Positions 53,703 through 63,061 of a stretch of DNA of 64,000 nucleotides are shown piece by piece; the stretch's first letter is position 1; each line of letters begins with the position of its first letter. The stretch lies in NCBI RefSeq assembly GCF_003970865.1, contig NZ_RXLZ01000010.1:1-64000 (forward strand), in the 5' to 3' direction. The notes below the pieces were generated by a model. It did not search any database. It was not told where the DNA came from and was given only the letters and a program-made list of their open reading frames with translations. Both the position numbers and the translations under genes were made by a program. Source of the stretch: Stenotrophomonas maltophilia. Its GTDB lineage: Bacteria > Pseudomonadota > Gammaproteobacteria > Xanthomonadales > Xanthomonadaceae.

Positions 53703-53955
53703 CCGCGAGTGGTGGCAACAGGAGCCACGTGGCGTGCCTCACACCTTCGAGCTGGTGCTGACCCTCTCTGGCCGTCCGGGCGCAGATCCATCGGCCAAGT
53801 ACGTCGAGGACGTAATCGCCGAGGTCACCCGGACAAAGCCGGTGCGCTCCCATTTCACCTTTACCCAAGGCACCGAGTTCGCAGGAAGGCTCGGGCTGGT
53901 CGCGGCCCTTCGAGCCACCGCCTACCGACGCCTGCAGATGACCACTGAGGATTGA
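53703..53955 (+). pseudogene. Remnant of P2-like tail protein I (C-terminal part)
   Basis: The frame from REWWQQEPRGVPHTFELVL to RTKPVRSHFTFTQGTEFAGRLG and the ending RRLQMTTED matches the C-terminal third of gpI, a baseplate-hub protein. The N-terminus is absent, and upstream is the antisense portal gene. It has no start codon of its own with a ribosome site. It sits 4 nt before the tail-fibre gene, the normal I-H order. Confidence 0.8.
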
Positions 53956-53959
53956 TCCC

Positions 53960-54877
53960 ATGCGATTGAAGTTCACCACCCGTGGCCGCGCCGCCCTGGT
54001 CAACGCGGCGCACACCGGCACCAAGGCCGTCACCGTTACCCAGATCGGTGTGACCGATCGTGCGTTCACGCCGGACCCTGCCGGTGGCGACCTGGCGCTG
54101 CCAGGCGAGCGCAAGCGCCTGACCACCTTCGGTGGCAAGGCCGTTGCCGATGACGTGGTTCACCTGACCGTGCGCGATGAATCGGACGATTCCTACCCCC
54201 TGCGCGGAATCGCCCTCTATCTGGAAGACGGCACCCTGCTGGCGATCTACGGGGGCTCGGAGGTGATCCTCGAGAAGTCCTCGCAGGCCATGATGCTGCT
54301 GGCCGTAGATTGGATCCTGGCCGACATGGACGCCAAGCAGATCCAGTTCGGCAACACCGACTTCCTCAATCCCCCTGCGACGACCGAGGTACAGGGCGTG
54401 GTCGAGTTGACCACGACCGAAGAGGCCATCGCCGGCAAGGACGACAAGCGCGCAGTAACCCCTAGCGCACTACTGGCCACGCTGGACGCACGGCTGGGTA
54501 AAGCGGCGCCTTCGGTATTGGGCAAGGCAATCATTGGGCGCGGCGATGCCGCCGACGTGCGCACCGATCTCGGGCTAAGGAGCGCTGCGCTCAAGGATGA
54601 GGGAAGTGGTAAGGGACTGGACGCTGACAGCGTGGACGGAAAGCACGCTACAGACTTTGCGGCCAAGCAGCACACCCACACCATCTCCGATATCACCGAC
54701 CTGGCCCCAGCTCGGCTGCTACCGGCCGGCCTGGTTGCCTACTTCCCTACCGCATCACCGCCCGAAGGTTGGTTGCGCTGTAACGGCGCGGATGTGAGCC
54801 GCACGACCTACGCGGCCCTGTTCGCCGTGATCGGGACCACGTTCGGCAGCGCCAGCGGCTCGACGTTCCGCCTACCA
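53960..54877 (+). pseudogene. Tail-fibre protein H, C-terminally truncated
   Basis: The frame encodes the N-terminal domain (MRLKFTTRGRAALVNAAHTG, typical of phage tail-collar fibres), a central VDGKHATDFA repeat-like segment, and a Tail-Collar domain (YFPTASPPEGWLRCNGADVS, FGSASGSTFRLP). After FRLP the frame passes into fibre-unrelated arginine-rich sequence until 55168. The collar domain is cut at its usual FRLPD junction and followed by the gene FII remnant in another frame. Confidence 0.8.
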
Positions 54878-55118
54878 GCGCGAAGACAGCGCCGAGGTCG
54901 ATTCGGTGGAGATCGTCGTCCGTGGTCGCCACACCGAGATCGACGCCGGTACCGGCAAGGTCGGCGACGACACCGAGTTCAGCACCAAGACCTCGGCCAG
55001 CTACTACAAGCTGAGCATCAACGGCCGCACCGAGATCGAAATCGACATGGTCGGCATGGTGTTCATCGTGAACGGCGTGGACCTGCTCGCCGCCCAGCGC
55101 CGCGCCATCGGCGCCTGA
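54873..55118 (+). pseudogene. Remnant of P2-like major tail tube protein FII
   Basis: The frame reads YQREDSAEVDSVEIVVRGRH, then EIDAGTGKVGDDTEFSTKTS and YYKLSINGRTEIEIDMVGM, ending QRRAIGA, aligning by eye to the C-terminal half of gpFII. The N-terminus and the sheath gene FI are missing. It precedes gene E, the normal FII-E order. Confidence 0.85.
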
Positions 55119-55180
55119 TCCCCCCAAGCGCCGAGCCGCTTCCAAGGCCCGGCCGCCCCCCTTCCTGAGAGAGACGCACC

Positions 55181-55492
55181 ATGACCGCCAAGACCAACAC
55201 CGCCATCGCCCCGAACACCATCACGCTCGACTATCCCATCCAGCGCGGCGAGCAGACCATCGAAACCATCACGCTGCGCAAGCCCAATGCCGGCGAGCTG
55301 CGCGGCATCAAGCTGGTGGATCTGCTGCAGATGGACGTGGGCGCGGTGGCCACGCTGCTGCCGCGCATCACCGAGCCGACCCTGACCGCTGCTGATGTGA
55401 ACAAGCTGGACCCCGCCGACCTGGTCGCCATCGGCACCGCGACGGCGGGTTTTTTCTTGCCGAAGGCGCAGCAGGAATTCCTCGCTGTGTAG
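55181..55492 (+). CDS. P2-like tail assembly protein E
   Basis: The protein has 103 residues (TLDYPIQRGEQTIETITLRKPNAGEL near the start), of the gpE family (tail tape-measure chaperone). A T6C slippery heptamer at 55450 allows a -1 shift into the E' frame, producing a longer E+E' protein as known for phage P2. GAGAGAGA precedes the ATG. Confidence 0.85.
   Translation: MTAKTNTAIAPNTITLDYPIQRGEQTIETITLRKPNAGELRGIKLVDLLQMDVGAVATLLPRITEPTLTAADVNKLDPADLVAIGTATAGFFLPKAQQEFLAV
55450..55456 (+). promoter_or_regulatory. -1 ribosomal frameshift site (TTTTTTC)
   Basis: In the E frame the codons read GGT TTT TTC, so the heptamer T-TTT-TTC is a canonical X-XXY-YYZ site. A -1 shift enters a frame open from 55450 through the E' coding region to the stop at 55617, giving a fusion of about 145 residues. 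Confidence 0.8.
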
Positions 55493-55500
55493 AGGATTAC

Positions 55501-55617
55501 ATGGCCGATATCGCGGTGATCTTTCCGTTCACGCTCACCGAACTATCGGCCCTTTCGCTGTCTGAACTGATCGAATGGCGCGAGCGCGCCCGTGTAAGAA
55601 GTGGAGCCGAGCCGTGA
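55501..55617 (+). CDS. P2-like GpE' (frameshift extension of gpE)
   Basis: The 38-residue frame (MADIAVIFPFTLTELSALSL, then SELIEWRERARVRSG) is the short E' product found 3' of E. It is probably made mainly as the C-terminal part of E+E' via the frameshift rather than from its own ATG at 55501, although that ATG exists. Confidence 0.7.
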   Translation: MADIAVIFPFTLTELSALSLSELIEWRERARVRSGAEP

Positions 55618-55629
55618 TACCGTCCCCCC

Positions 55630-55767
55630 ATGGTCACCGTGATCGCCATCGTTGTTGCGCTGCTCCTGCTCGGCTTTGTCCTCGCACTGCTGGTGTGGGC
55701 AGTGAGCGCGCTCTGCCGTTTGCTGGCCGCGTTCGCTCCCGATCCGTCCGATACCACGCCGCCGTAG
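55630..55767 (+). CDS. Small membrane protein between E' and T
   Basis: The protein has 45 residues with a single hydrophobic helix (VTVIAIVVALLLLGFVLALL) and a short acidic/Pro tail. Not a standard P2 gene. It lies between E' and tape measure, 13 bp from the E' stop, and could be a superinfection or assembly factor. Evidence is size, position and hydrophobicity only. Confidence 0.45.
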   Translation: MVTVIAIVVALLLLGFVLALLVWAVSALCRLLAAFAPDPSDTTPP

Positions 55768-55789
55768 GTGGCGCGCCGGTTGTCGTCGC

Positions 55790-58654
55790 ATGAGCGGCGG
55801 CAACCTTCGCCTGCAGGTAGTCCTGCAGGCACTCGATCAGGCCACAGCGCCATTCCGCAAGGTCATGGCCGGCAGCAAGGGGCTGGCCGGCGCCCTGCAG
55901 GAGCAGCAGGCCACGCTGCGCCGGCTCAATAGCGCCCAGCGCGATGTGAGCGCGTACCGCCAGCAGCAACAGGCTATGCGGTCGACCCAGCAGCGCTATC
56001 AAGAGGCCCAGGTCCGCGTCGCCGCCCTGGCCCGGCAGATGGCCGCCGCTGGCACACCGACCCGCAAACTCAGCCGTGAGTTCGCTCAGGCCAAGACCGC
56101 CGCCGCCCAGCTGAAGAACCAGCATCAGCAGCAGGCGGTGGAACTGCAGCGTCTGCGCTCCGGTCTGGACCGCGCAGGCATCAGCACGCGCCAGCTCGGC
56201 GCCCATGAGCGCAAGCTGCGCACTGACATCGCCGCCGCCACCCAGCAGATGGAACAGCAGCGCACGCGCCTGGCCGCACTGGATGCGGCTCAAGCGCGTA
56301 GCCAGAAGATCCACAGCGCCGGCATGAATGCCGCCGCGCACGGTGCGGGTGTGGCGTTCGCCGCATTCGGCGCCCTGCGCGCGCAGGCACTGCCTATCGC
56401 CCAAGCCATGGGCTTCGAGTCGGCCATGGCCGACGTGAAGAAGGTGGTGGACTTCGACACGCCCGATGGCTTCGAGAAGATGGGCACCGACATTGAGGAA
56501 CTGTCGCGGCGCCTGCCCATGGTTCCCACCGACATTGCCAAGATCGTCGCCGCCGCCGGCCAGGCCGGCATCGCAAGCAACGAACTGACCCGTTTCGCCG
56601 AGGACGCGGCCAAGATGGGCGTTGCCTTCGACAGCACGGCCGAAGAAGCCGGCCAGACGATGGCCACCTGGCGCACCGCGTTCCGTATGGGCCAGGATGA
56701 CGTTGTCGTGCTGGCCGACAAGATCAACTACCTGGGCAACACCGGCCCGGCCAGCGTCCAGAAGATCAGCGAGGTGGTGAACCGCATCGGTGCCCTCGGC
56801 GAGGTCGCCGGCCTCGGTAGCGGCCCGCTGGCGGCGCTGGGCGCCACGGTGGCCGGTATGGGCATCGAGTCGGAAGTGTCTGCCACCGGCATCAAGAACA
56901 TGCTGCTCACTCTGTCCTCGGGCGAGGCGGCAACAGCCCGTCAGGTGGCATCGTTCGACAAGCTCGGCCTCAAGGCGGGCGACCTGGCCAAGGCGATGCA
57001 GGACGACGCCGGCGGCGCCATCCTCGACGTCCTGGAAAAGCTCAAGCAGCTGCCCAAAGCCGAGCAGGCCGCGACCATGACGCAGCTGTTCGGGCGTGAG
57101 TCCATTGGCGCCATCGCCCCGCTGCTCACCAACCTGGACCTGCTGAAAGAGAACTTCGGCAAAGTGGCCGATGAGCAGAAGTACGGCGGCTCAATGAACG
57201 CTGAGTACGCCGCCCGCGTCGGCACCGCCGAGAACGGCCTGATCCTGCTCAAGAACAGCGCCATCGTGCTGTCACAGCGGATCGGCAAGACCCTGCTGCC
57301 CACGGTGAAGGAACTGGCCGCGCGCGTGGCCAAGGTCGCCGACCGCATGGCCGAGTGGGTCAAGAACAATCCGCAGTTGGTCGCCACCATCGCCAAGCTG
57401 GTCATCGGCGGCACCGCCTTGGCCGTGGCGCTGGGTGGCCTGCTGGTCGCCGGGGGCGTGGGAGCGATGGCGCTGACGCAGATCCACAAGGCCGTGACGC
57501 TGCTCAGCGGTGGCGGTGGCCTGGGCAAGCTGGTGGGCCAGGTGCTCTCACTCGGTGGCCGCGCTTTCCCGATGCTGTTCAACGTCGGCCGCATGCTGCT
57601 GCCGCTGCTGGGCGGCATCAGCCTTCCGGTGCTGGCCATCGGCGCTGCCATCGGCGTGGTGGCTGCGCTGGTATGGAAATACTGGGAGCCGATCAAGGCA
57701 TTCATGATCGGCACGTGGCAGGGCATCCTCGACGTGGTCAATCCGATCATGGATGAACTGGCCAAGGCGCTCGAACCGCTCGGCCCGGTGTGGGACATGG
57801 TGTCCGGCGCCATGGGCAAGGCATGGGATTGGGTGAAGAAGCTGTTCGCCCCGTTCGAGGCCACCAGCGAGCAGCTGCAGGGCGCCACTGATGCCGGCCG
57901 GGGCTTCGGCCACATCCTGGGCAACGTGTTGACCGTAAACCTGCGCATGGCGGTGAAGGCCATCGGTTGGCTGGTCAGTGTGTTCACCACGATTCTGCCC
58001 GCGATCCAGAACGCCATCGGCGGCGCGTGGACCTACCTGCAGGGCGCATGGGATCTGATCGTGGGCCTGTTCACCGGCAACGGTGAGAAGATCCGCTCGG
58101 GCCTGAGCGCGATGTGGGCTGGCGTCAATCAGATCCTACTGGGCTGGCCGGCGCAAATGATGCAGGCCGGCATCGACATGGTGCAGGGCTTGGTCAACGG
58201 CATCGTGTCCAAGGGCGGTGCTGCCATGGAGGCCGTCGCCGGCATCGCCTCGGGCGTGGTGGGCAAGTTCAAGGGCATGCTCGGTATCCACAGTCCATCT
58301 CGCGTGTTCGCACAGTTCGGCGACTTCACCATGCAGGGTCTGGCCGGTGGTCTCGACCGCAGCCAGGGCGAGCCGCTGCAGCAGGTAACCAGCCTGGGCG
58401 ACCGCATGAAGCAGGCCGGCGCAGGCATCGCGCTGGGCGCGGCTGCAATGCCCGTTATGGCCGGCGGCGCGCCGGTGATCGCCCCAAGCGCTGCAGCGGC
58501 CGCAGCGGGCGGCTCAGGCGCTTCCAGCTACACCATCAACATCACCGCGCCGGCAGGCACCGATGGCCAGGGCGTTGCGGCCCTGGTGCGCGCCGAGATC
58601 GAGAAGATCGAGCGCGACAAGGCGGGCCGGCGCTCCTCCCGTCTGACTGACTGA
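55790..58654 (+). CDS. Tail tape-measure protein (gpT)
   Basis: The protein has 954 residues. The N-terminal ~200 are coiled coil (QQATLRRLNSAQRDVSAYRQ and onward). The conserved tape-measure domain covers about 210-470 (MGFESAMADVKKVVDFDTPD; AAAGQAGIASNELTRFAEDAAK; TMTQLFGRESIGAIAPL). Transmembrane-like stretches lie at about 540-650 (LVIGGTALAVALGGLLVAGG; ISLPVLAIGAAIGVVAALVW) and a Gly-rich C-terminus follows. Tail length of the intact phage is set by this protein. It is intact here although capsid and sheath genes are lost. Confidence 0.92.
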   Translation: MSGGNLRLQVVLQALDQATAPFRKVMAGSKGLAGALQEQQATLRRLNSAQRDVSAYRQQQQAMRSTQQRYQEAQVRVAALARQMAAAGTPTRKLSREFAQAKTAAAQLKNQHQQQAVELQRLRSGLDRAGISTRQLGAHERKLRTDIAAATQQMEQQRTRLAALDAAQARSQKIHSAGMNAAAHGAGVAFAAFGALRAQALPIAQAMGFESAMADVKKVVDFDTPDGFEKMGTDIEELSRRLPMVPTDIAKIVAAAGQAGIASNELTRFAEDAAKMGVAFDSTAEEAGQTMATWRTAFRMGQDDVVVLADKINYLGNTGPASVQKISEVVNRIGALGEVAGLGSGPLAALGATVAGMGIESEVSATGIKNMLLTLSSGEAATARQVASFDKLGLKAGDLAKAMQDDAGGAILDVLEKLKQLPKAEQAATMTQLFGRESIGAIAPLLTNLDLLKENFGKVADEQKYGGSMNAEYAARVGTAENGLILLKNSAIVLSQRIGKTLLPTVKELAARVAKVADRMAEWVKNNPQLVATIAKLVIGGTALAVALGGLLVAGGVGAMALTQIHKAVTLLSGGGGLGKLVGQVLSLGGRAFPMLFNVGRMLLPLLGGISLPVLAIGAAIGVVAALVWKYWEPIKAFMIGTWQGILDVVNPIMDELAKALEPLGPVWDMVSGAMGKAWDWVKKLFAPFEATSEQLQGATDAGRGFGHILGNVLTVNLRMAVKAIGWLVSVFTTILPAIQNAIGGAWTYLQGAWDLIVGLFTGNGEKIRSGLSAMWAGVNQILLGWPAQMMQAGIDMVQGLVNGIVSKGGAAMEAVAGIASGVVGKFKGMLGIHSPSRVFAQFGDFTMQGLAGGLDRSQGEPLQQVTSLGDRMKQAGAGIALGAAAMPVMAGGAPVIAPSAAAAAAGGSGASSYTINITAPAGTDGQGVAALVRAEIEKIERDKAGRRSSRLTD

Positions 58655-58665
58655 GATCCATCGCC

Positions 58666-59067
58666 ATGATGATGACCTACGGCACCTTTGTGTTTTCCCT
58701 GTCTACAGCTGCCTACGATCAGCTGCAGCGGCAAATGAGCTGGCGGCATGCCAGCAGCGAACGCCTGCACGCGCGCCCTGCACGCCAGTATGTCGGCCTG
58801 GGCGAGGACACCATCAGCCTGCAAGGCGTGATCGCGGGCGAATTGGCATCGAATCTGCACGTGCTGGATGATCTGCGCGCCCTGGCCGACGAAGGCAAAC
58901 CGCAAGCGCTGGTTGAGGGCACGGGGCTGGTCTACGGCGCCTATGTACTGGTTGGCCTCAACGAGACACGCAAGGAGCTGTTCGCCGATGGCACGCCGCG
59001 CCTGATCGAGTTTCAGATGCAGCTCGAACGCGACGACGACGGCGCCGCCGCCGAGGTGCCGGCATGA
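58666..59067 (+). CDS. P2-like tail protein U
   Basis: The protein has 133 residues (YGTFVFSLSTAAYDQLQRQM; LHVLDDLRALADEGKPQALV; RLIEFQMQLERDDDG), of the gpU family, a tail terminator/completion protein. It overlaps D by 4 nt (ATGA). Confidence 0.88.
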   Translation: MMMTYGTFVFSLSTAAYDQLQRQMSWRHASSERLHARPARQYVGLGEDTISLQGVIAGELASNLHVLDDLRALADEGKPQALVEGTGLVYGAYVLVGLNETRKELFADGTPRLIEFQMQLERDDDGAAAEVPA

Positions 59068-60068
59068 GGGCCACCCCGTACCCGGTTCCTGCATGGCGCG
59101 TGGTGCTCGATGGCGTGGACCTGACCAGCCGCCTTGCCCCGCGCCTGCTCGACCTGTCGCTGACGGAGAGCCGTGGCGACGAAGCGGACCAGATCGACCT
59201 GCGCCTGCACGACCATGACGGACACCTGGCGCTGCCGCGTCGCGGTGTCGAGCTGCAGGTGGCCATCGGCTGGGAGAGCAGCGGCCTGTTCGATAAGGGA
59301 ACGTTCGTGGTCGATGATGTTGAGCACAGCGGCTCGCCCGACATTCTGAGCATCCGCGCGCGTTCGGCGAACCTGACCGGTGCGGTGCGCAGCCGCCGCG
59401 AACGCAGCTGGCACGAAAGCACCCTGGGCGACATTCTCGGGGCGATTGCCGGCGAGCATTCCCTGCGGCTTGCGGTGGCCGCGGATCTGGCGCGCCAGCC
59501 CATTCCCCACCTCGACCAGGCCAACGAGAGCGACGTCAACCTGCTCACCCGCCTGGGCAAGCGCTTCGACGCGGTTGCCACGATCAAGGCCGGCACATTG
59601 ATCTTCTCGCCCATCGGCGCCGGCACCACGGCCAGCGGCGATCCGCTGCCAGGCGTTCAGATCACCCGCGCCAGTGGTGACCAGCACCGCTACAGCGTCG
59701 CCGACCGGGAGAAGTACTCCGGCGTGCGCGCCTATTGGGGCGACCGTAAGGGCGCCCGCCGCACCGGGGTGCTGGTGGGCACGTCGGAGAACGAGAAAAA
59801 GCTGCAGGCGACCTATGCCACAGCAGACGAAGCGCGGCAGCATGCCGAGGCCGAATTCAAGCGATTGGATCGCGGCACGGCCCAGCTGAGCTACATGCTC
59901 GCGCTGGGCCGGGCGGATATCTATCCGGAGCAGACCATCAAGGTCAGCGGATTCAAACCGGAGATCGATGGCACCGACTGGCTGGTTTCCAAGATCACGC
60001 ATACCATCGATGGCAGCAGTGGGTTTAGGACCAGCATTGAGTTAGAACGAGGTAGCGAATTCTCTTGA
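59064..60068 (+). CDS. P2-like tail protein D (baseplate spike-like/late control)
   Basis: The protein has 334 residues of the gpD family (RATPYPVPAWRVVLDGVDLT; WHESTLGDILGAIAGEHSLR; YWGDRKGARRTGVLVGTSEN; EIDGTDWLVSKITHTIDGSS). In P2 it is the last late tail gene. It is the last gene on this strand before the cargo cassette. Confidence 0.9.
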   Translation: MRATPYPVPAWRVVLDGVDLTSRLAPRLLDLSLTESRGDEADQIDLRLHDHDGHLALPRRGVELQVAIGWESSGLFDKGTFVVDDVEHSGSPDILSIRARSANLTGAVRSRRERSWHESTLGDILGAIAGEHSLRLAVAADLARQPIPHLDQANESDVNLLTRLGKRFDAVATIKAGTLIFSPIGAGTTASGDPLPGVQITRASGDQHRYSVADREKYSGVRAYWGDRKGARRTGVLVGTSENEKKLQATYATADEARQHAEAEFKRLDRGTAQLSYMLALGRADIYPEQTIKVSGFKPEIDGTDWLVSKITHTIDGSSGFRTSIELERGSEFS

Positions 60069-60081
60069 TGAACACCGGAAA

Positions 60082-61470
60082 CTAGGTCTTCAATGCGCCG
60101 AGGAAAAGGCCGAATTGATAGAGCTTGTGACCTGGATCGAGGAAGTGTCCGCCGAACATATGAACCTCCATTCCGTCACGCAAGAACATACTGATAGATA
60201 CTCTCAGCTGGGTGGTGACTAGACTCACGGTATCCTCGTTTAGGCGCTGCTCGAAGATCACATAGATCTGCAAAGTCTCACACTCTTTTCTCTCACTGAG
60301 ACTTCCGAAGGCCTCCCTCAGCGCGGCACGGAATGGCGGGCCACCAAATAGAAGCATCGTTCCATCAATCACGAGCACCGCATAGTCTTTGCGACGTTCC
60401 TCGCCGGCCTTATACCCCAATGCTGCGCCATGAAAATGTTGCACGTCGTAATCTGTCATTTGGCCGATGAGATAGTGGAGATCATCCGGACCTGTCCCAC
60501 TCGCCGACCTTGAAGCCTTGTGCTTATCCCACAGAATTTCTCGACGACGCGTTACCTCTTCTTCGGTCTGCCGTGCATCTGTAATGGCCTTATCAGTTAC
60601 ATTCGCTTTGAGGCGCTCCTTGGCGTTCTGGATGAACTCCGAAAGGGTGTACATCCAGAAGGTCTCAACGCCAGCCTCACGATGCATCTCCATGACAAGC
60701 TCAGGTTGAGGCCGCTTGCCCGACACCGACTTTGTATCCAACCACCAGTCGGCCTTCACATCGGACGTTACTAGCATGAGACGACGCAGGCCGTTGTCCT
60801 TCCCGTAACGCAGCAGCTCTCGCCACACCATGTAGTCACCGTACTGCCGGTCGTAAGTTAAACCATCAAACATGTACAGATCACCGGCCTTCTCCGTGTC
60901 GAGGTAGCCAGGCCCCATCTTCACTGCGTACCTGTTTGCACCATCCATCTCGGCGGCTTGGACGAGTTCTTGGCTCTGTGGCCGGATCCCAGTCCGTCCG
61001 CGTAGCAGGTCTTCAACGAATGGCAGAACCGTATCCTGTTTTGCCGGAGAGATGTAGTGGTCACTCTCAGACTGAGTAATCCTAAAAAGTTCGCTGGCCT
61101 TTTCATTGAGCTCCTTGAGCATCGCGTTCAGTTCTGGCCAACATGCACGCTCCTGCACTCGCTTGCTGGACACGACGGCCTTGAACGCGTCGTAAGCAAT
61201 TTTGGCCTCCTTCCCGAGCTCTTTTGAGGCCGCATACTCGGTGCGCATTACCTCCAATCGGTTGCGGTGGAACTCAACCAGTACGTGATACGGAACCCAG
61301 AGCCTGGCCTGCACCTGCGTGAGCAATTGGAAGATCTGCTCGCGCGTGCCGTTAGGCATGCGATAGAGTCCAAGCAGAACGTTTGTGTCCAGGGCTATTG
61401 CGCCGTCGCGCCAGAGCTCGTCAATCTCACTAGAGCGCGGGTCGAAGTATCCAGAAAACTGTGAACGCAT
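60082..61470 (-). CDS. PIN-domain protein 1 (PIN_8-like), phage cargo
   Basis: The protein has 462 residues. The N-terminal PIN-like nuclease fold shows Asp28 (AIALDTNVLLGLYR), Glu66 (VLVEFHRNR), then GDYMVWRELL (Asp212) and LVTSDVKADWW (Asp237/Asp241), the order expected of PIN acidic residues. A coiled helical insert (about 80-170) lies between. The C-terminal domain (about 330-460) is of unknown type. It is clearly paralogous to the next gene: the same PIN residues lie within one position of each other. The ATG at 61470 is chosen by alignment with that paralogue. Unlike its late-gene neighbours it is AT-richer and on the opposite strand. Confidence 0.75.
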   Translation of the reverse strand: MRSQFSGYFDPRSSEIDELWRDGAIALDTNVLLGLYRMPNGTREQIFQLLTQVQARLWVPYHVLVEFHRNRLEVMRTEYAASKELGKEAKIAYDAFKAVVSSKRVQERACWPELNAMLKELNEKASELFRITQSESDHYISPAKQDTVLPFVEDLLRGRTGIRPQSQELVQAAEMDGANRYAVKMGPGYLDTEKAGDLYMFDGLTYDRQYGDYMVWRELLRYGKDNGLRRLMLVTSDVKADWWLDTKSVSGKRPQPELVMEMHREAGVETFWMYTLSEFIQNAKERLKANVTDKAITDARQTEEEVTRRREILWDKHKASRSASGTGPDDLHYLIGQMTDYDVQHFHGAALGYKAGEERRKDYAVLVIDGTMLLFGGPPFRAALREAFGSLSERKECETLQIYVIFEQRLNEDTVSLVTTQLRVSISMFLRDGMEVHMFGGHFLDPGHKLYQFGLFLGALKT

Positions 61471-61669
61471 GCTACCCCTCATGTAAGTCTGCAACGTAGA
61501 TGCCTCACAGTCCGCGTCGCAGGCCGCAGGCGAGGTTTAACCATCAAATTACATGTATGCGACCCAGGTGGAACCTTGCCCTTTGACAGCGCCATTTGAG
61601 ACGGAACCGGCGAATCCAGATCGCCCTTGGAGCCCGAGCGAGGCAAGGTGAGGAACGGCTAGCCAACAC

Positions 61670-63061
61670 CTATAGCTTTGCATCGATGGCGTGAACTGTG
61701 CTTTCGCTGACAATGTGATGCATTGAGAGGACAACATCTTTAACGTTCAGTCGCCGGATATCTCTCTCAAATTCGGAGAACACTTCGTTAATATCGTTGG
61801 GCGATATTTCCACTCCGCCCACCAGAAGGATCTCGATGCGGCTTAGAGGTGTAACGGGAAGAATCTGAGCAATCTCACTGCAAACCATCCTCCTAGCCCC
61901 GCGCGATGCTGCATCGAAGCCGTGTATCGCAACACCAACTCTGTACTCGCCACTAGTCTGGAACCCAACTGCCACATCCCCATCCGATTTAAGAACCGCA
62001 AATCCGCGAGACAACAGTGCCTTCTCGAGGGCGTCCTGGCCGTACTTCACCATCATTTTGTGTAAGGCGCCGTTTCTTACCCTTCCACGGTCCTCATCGG
62101 TCAGTGTGTTCCAGAGTTCTATAGACGCACGCACCTCCTTCTCGGCAAGCAGAAATGGTGATGTCTCTGCAACGTCACTAAGCGTGGTCGCGGAAACACT
62201 AACCTGCAGCCGAGTCTCTGCCTCGCTCATGAATCCGTTTAGGTCGTACATCCAGTAGTTTTCCAGTGCAGCCTCCTTACGAATTTCGGCGCAAATCTCT
62301 GGCAGCGGCCCCACAACCCCATAGTCCGTTTTTTTCCACCAATCTGGCTTGCTGTCGTTGGTGATCATTACAACTGATGTGACGTTCGCATCGGACGCAC
62401 GCGCGATGGTCTCTTTCCACACATAGACATCCGCATATCGCTTATCGAATATCAGTCCATCCATCATGTAGGTCGGATTCTTCATCTTAGTTTCATCGAG
62501 ATGTCCCGGACCCATCCGATGCGTGAAGCGTTGCGCAGCATCTTTCGTCCATTGGGCGAGTTCCTCTTCCGTGGGCGCTGCACCCACCTTACCGTCCAGC
62601 AATCTACCCAGCTCATCCCTGACTGGATCGTTACCATTGATGGCAACATGGCTTGCGATTGCTGCTTGAGCGGCCTGCATTACTTCATCCGCCGCCGCCT
62701 TAAAATCAGTCAGGCGATCACTTGCCGTTTGATACCCTCTCTCAGCGAGCTTTACAGAGTTGGCCGATGTCATGAAAGCCTCGATAGCATCCTGCATAGG
62801 CTTCAACGCTTCCTCGACCCGCCCCTTAGCTATACCAATCGTTCGCTCTCTATTTCGGTGATACTCAAGTGCCGCCTGGTGTGGAACCCAAAGACGGTCA
62901 CCAAGCTTCTCGAAGGCCGCGAAAGTCTCTTGGCGCGTGCGTTCCGGAACCTCGTACAGTCTAAGCAGAACGCTGGAATCCAGAACGAATAGTGCCTCCG
63001 CCCAGAGCTTTTCTGACTCGGCCTCTGTGGGCCCATAGAATCCTGGAAAAATGTTCTTCAT
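61670..63061 (-). CDS. PIN-domain protein 2 (PIN_8-like), phage cargo
   Basis: The protein has 463 residues. Aligned PIN features are Asp28 (FVLDSSVLLRLYE), Glu66 (AALEYHRNR), Asp211 (ADVYVWKET) and Asp236/Asp240 (ITNDSKPDWWKK), at nearly identical positions to PIN-domain protein 1. The C-terminal domain (from RRMVCSEIAQILPV) differs from that of its paralogue, suggesting different partners or specificity. The start overlaps the stop of the small membrane protein (ATGA), so the two are coupled. Confidence 0.75.
   Translation of the reverse strand: MKNIFPGFYGPTEAESEKLWAEALFVLDSSVLLRLYEVPERTRQETFAAFEKLGDRLWVPHQAALEYHRNRERTIGIAKGRVEEALKPMQDAIEAFMTSANSVKLAERGYQTASDRLTDFKAAADEVMQAAQAAIASHVAINGNDPVRDELGRLLDGKVGAAPTEEELAQWTKDAAQRFTHRMGPGHLDETKMKNPTYMMDGLIFDKRYADVYVWKETIARASDANVTSVVMITNDSKPDWWKKTDYGVVGPLPEICAEIRKEAALENYWMYDLNGFMSEAETRLQVSVSATTLSDVAETSPFLLAEKEVRASIELWNTLTDEDRGRVRNGALHKMMVKYGQDALEKALLSRGFAVLKSDGDVAVGFQTSGEYRVGVAIHGFDAASRGARRMVCSEIAQILPVTPLSRIEILLVGGVEISPNDINEVFSEFERDIRRLNVKDVVLSMHHIVSESTVHAIDAKL

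Noticed and set aside
53214-53948. 244-residue plus-strand frame
   Set aside because: It is antisense to the portal gene and runs out of frame into the gpI remnant.
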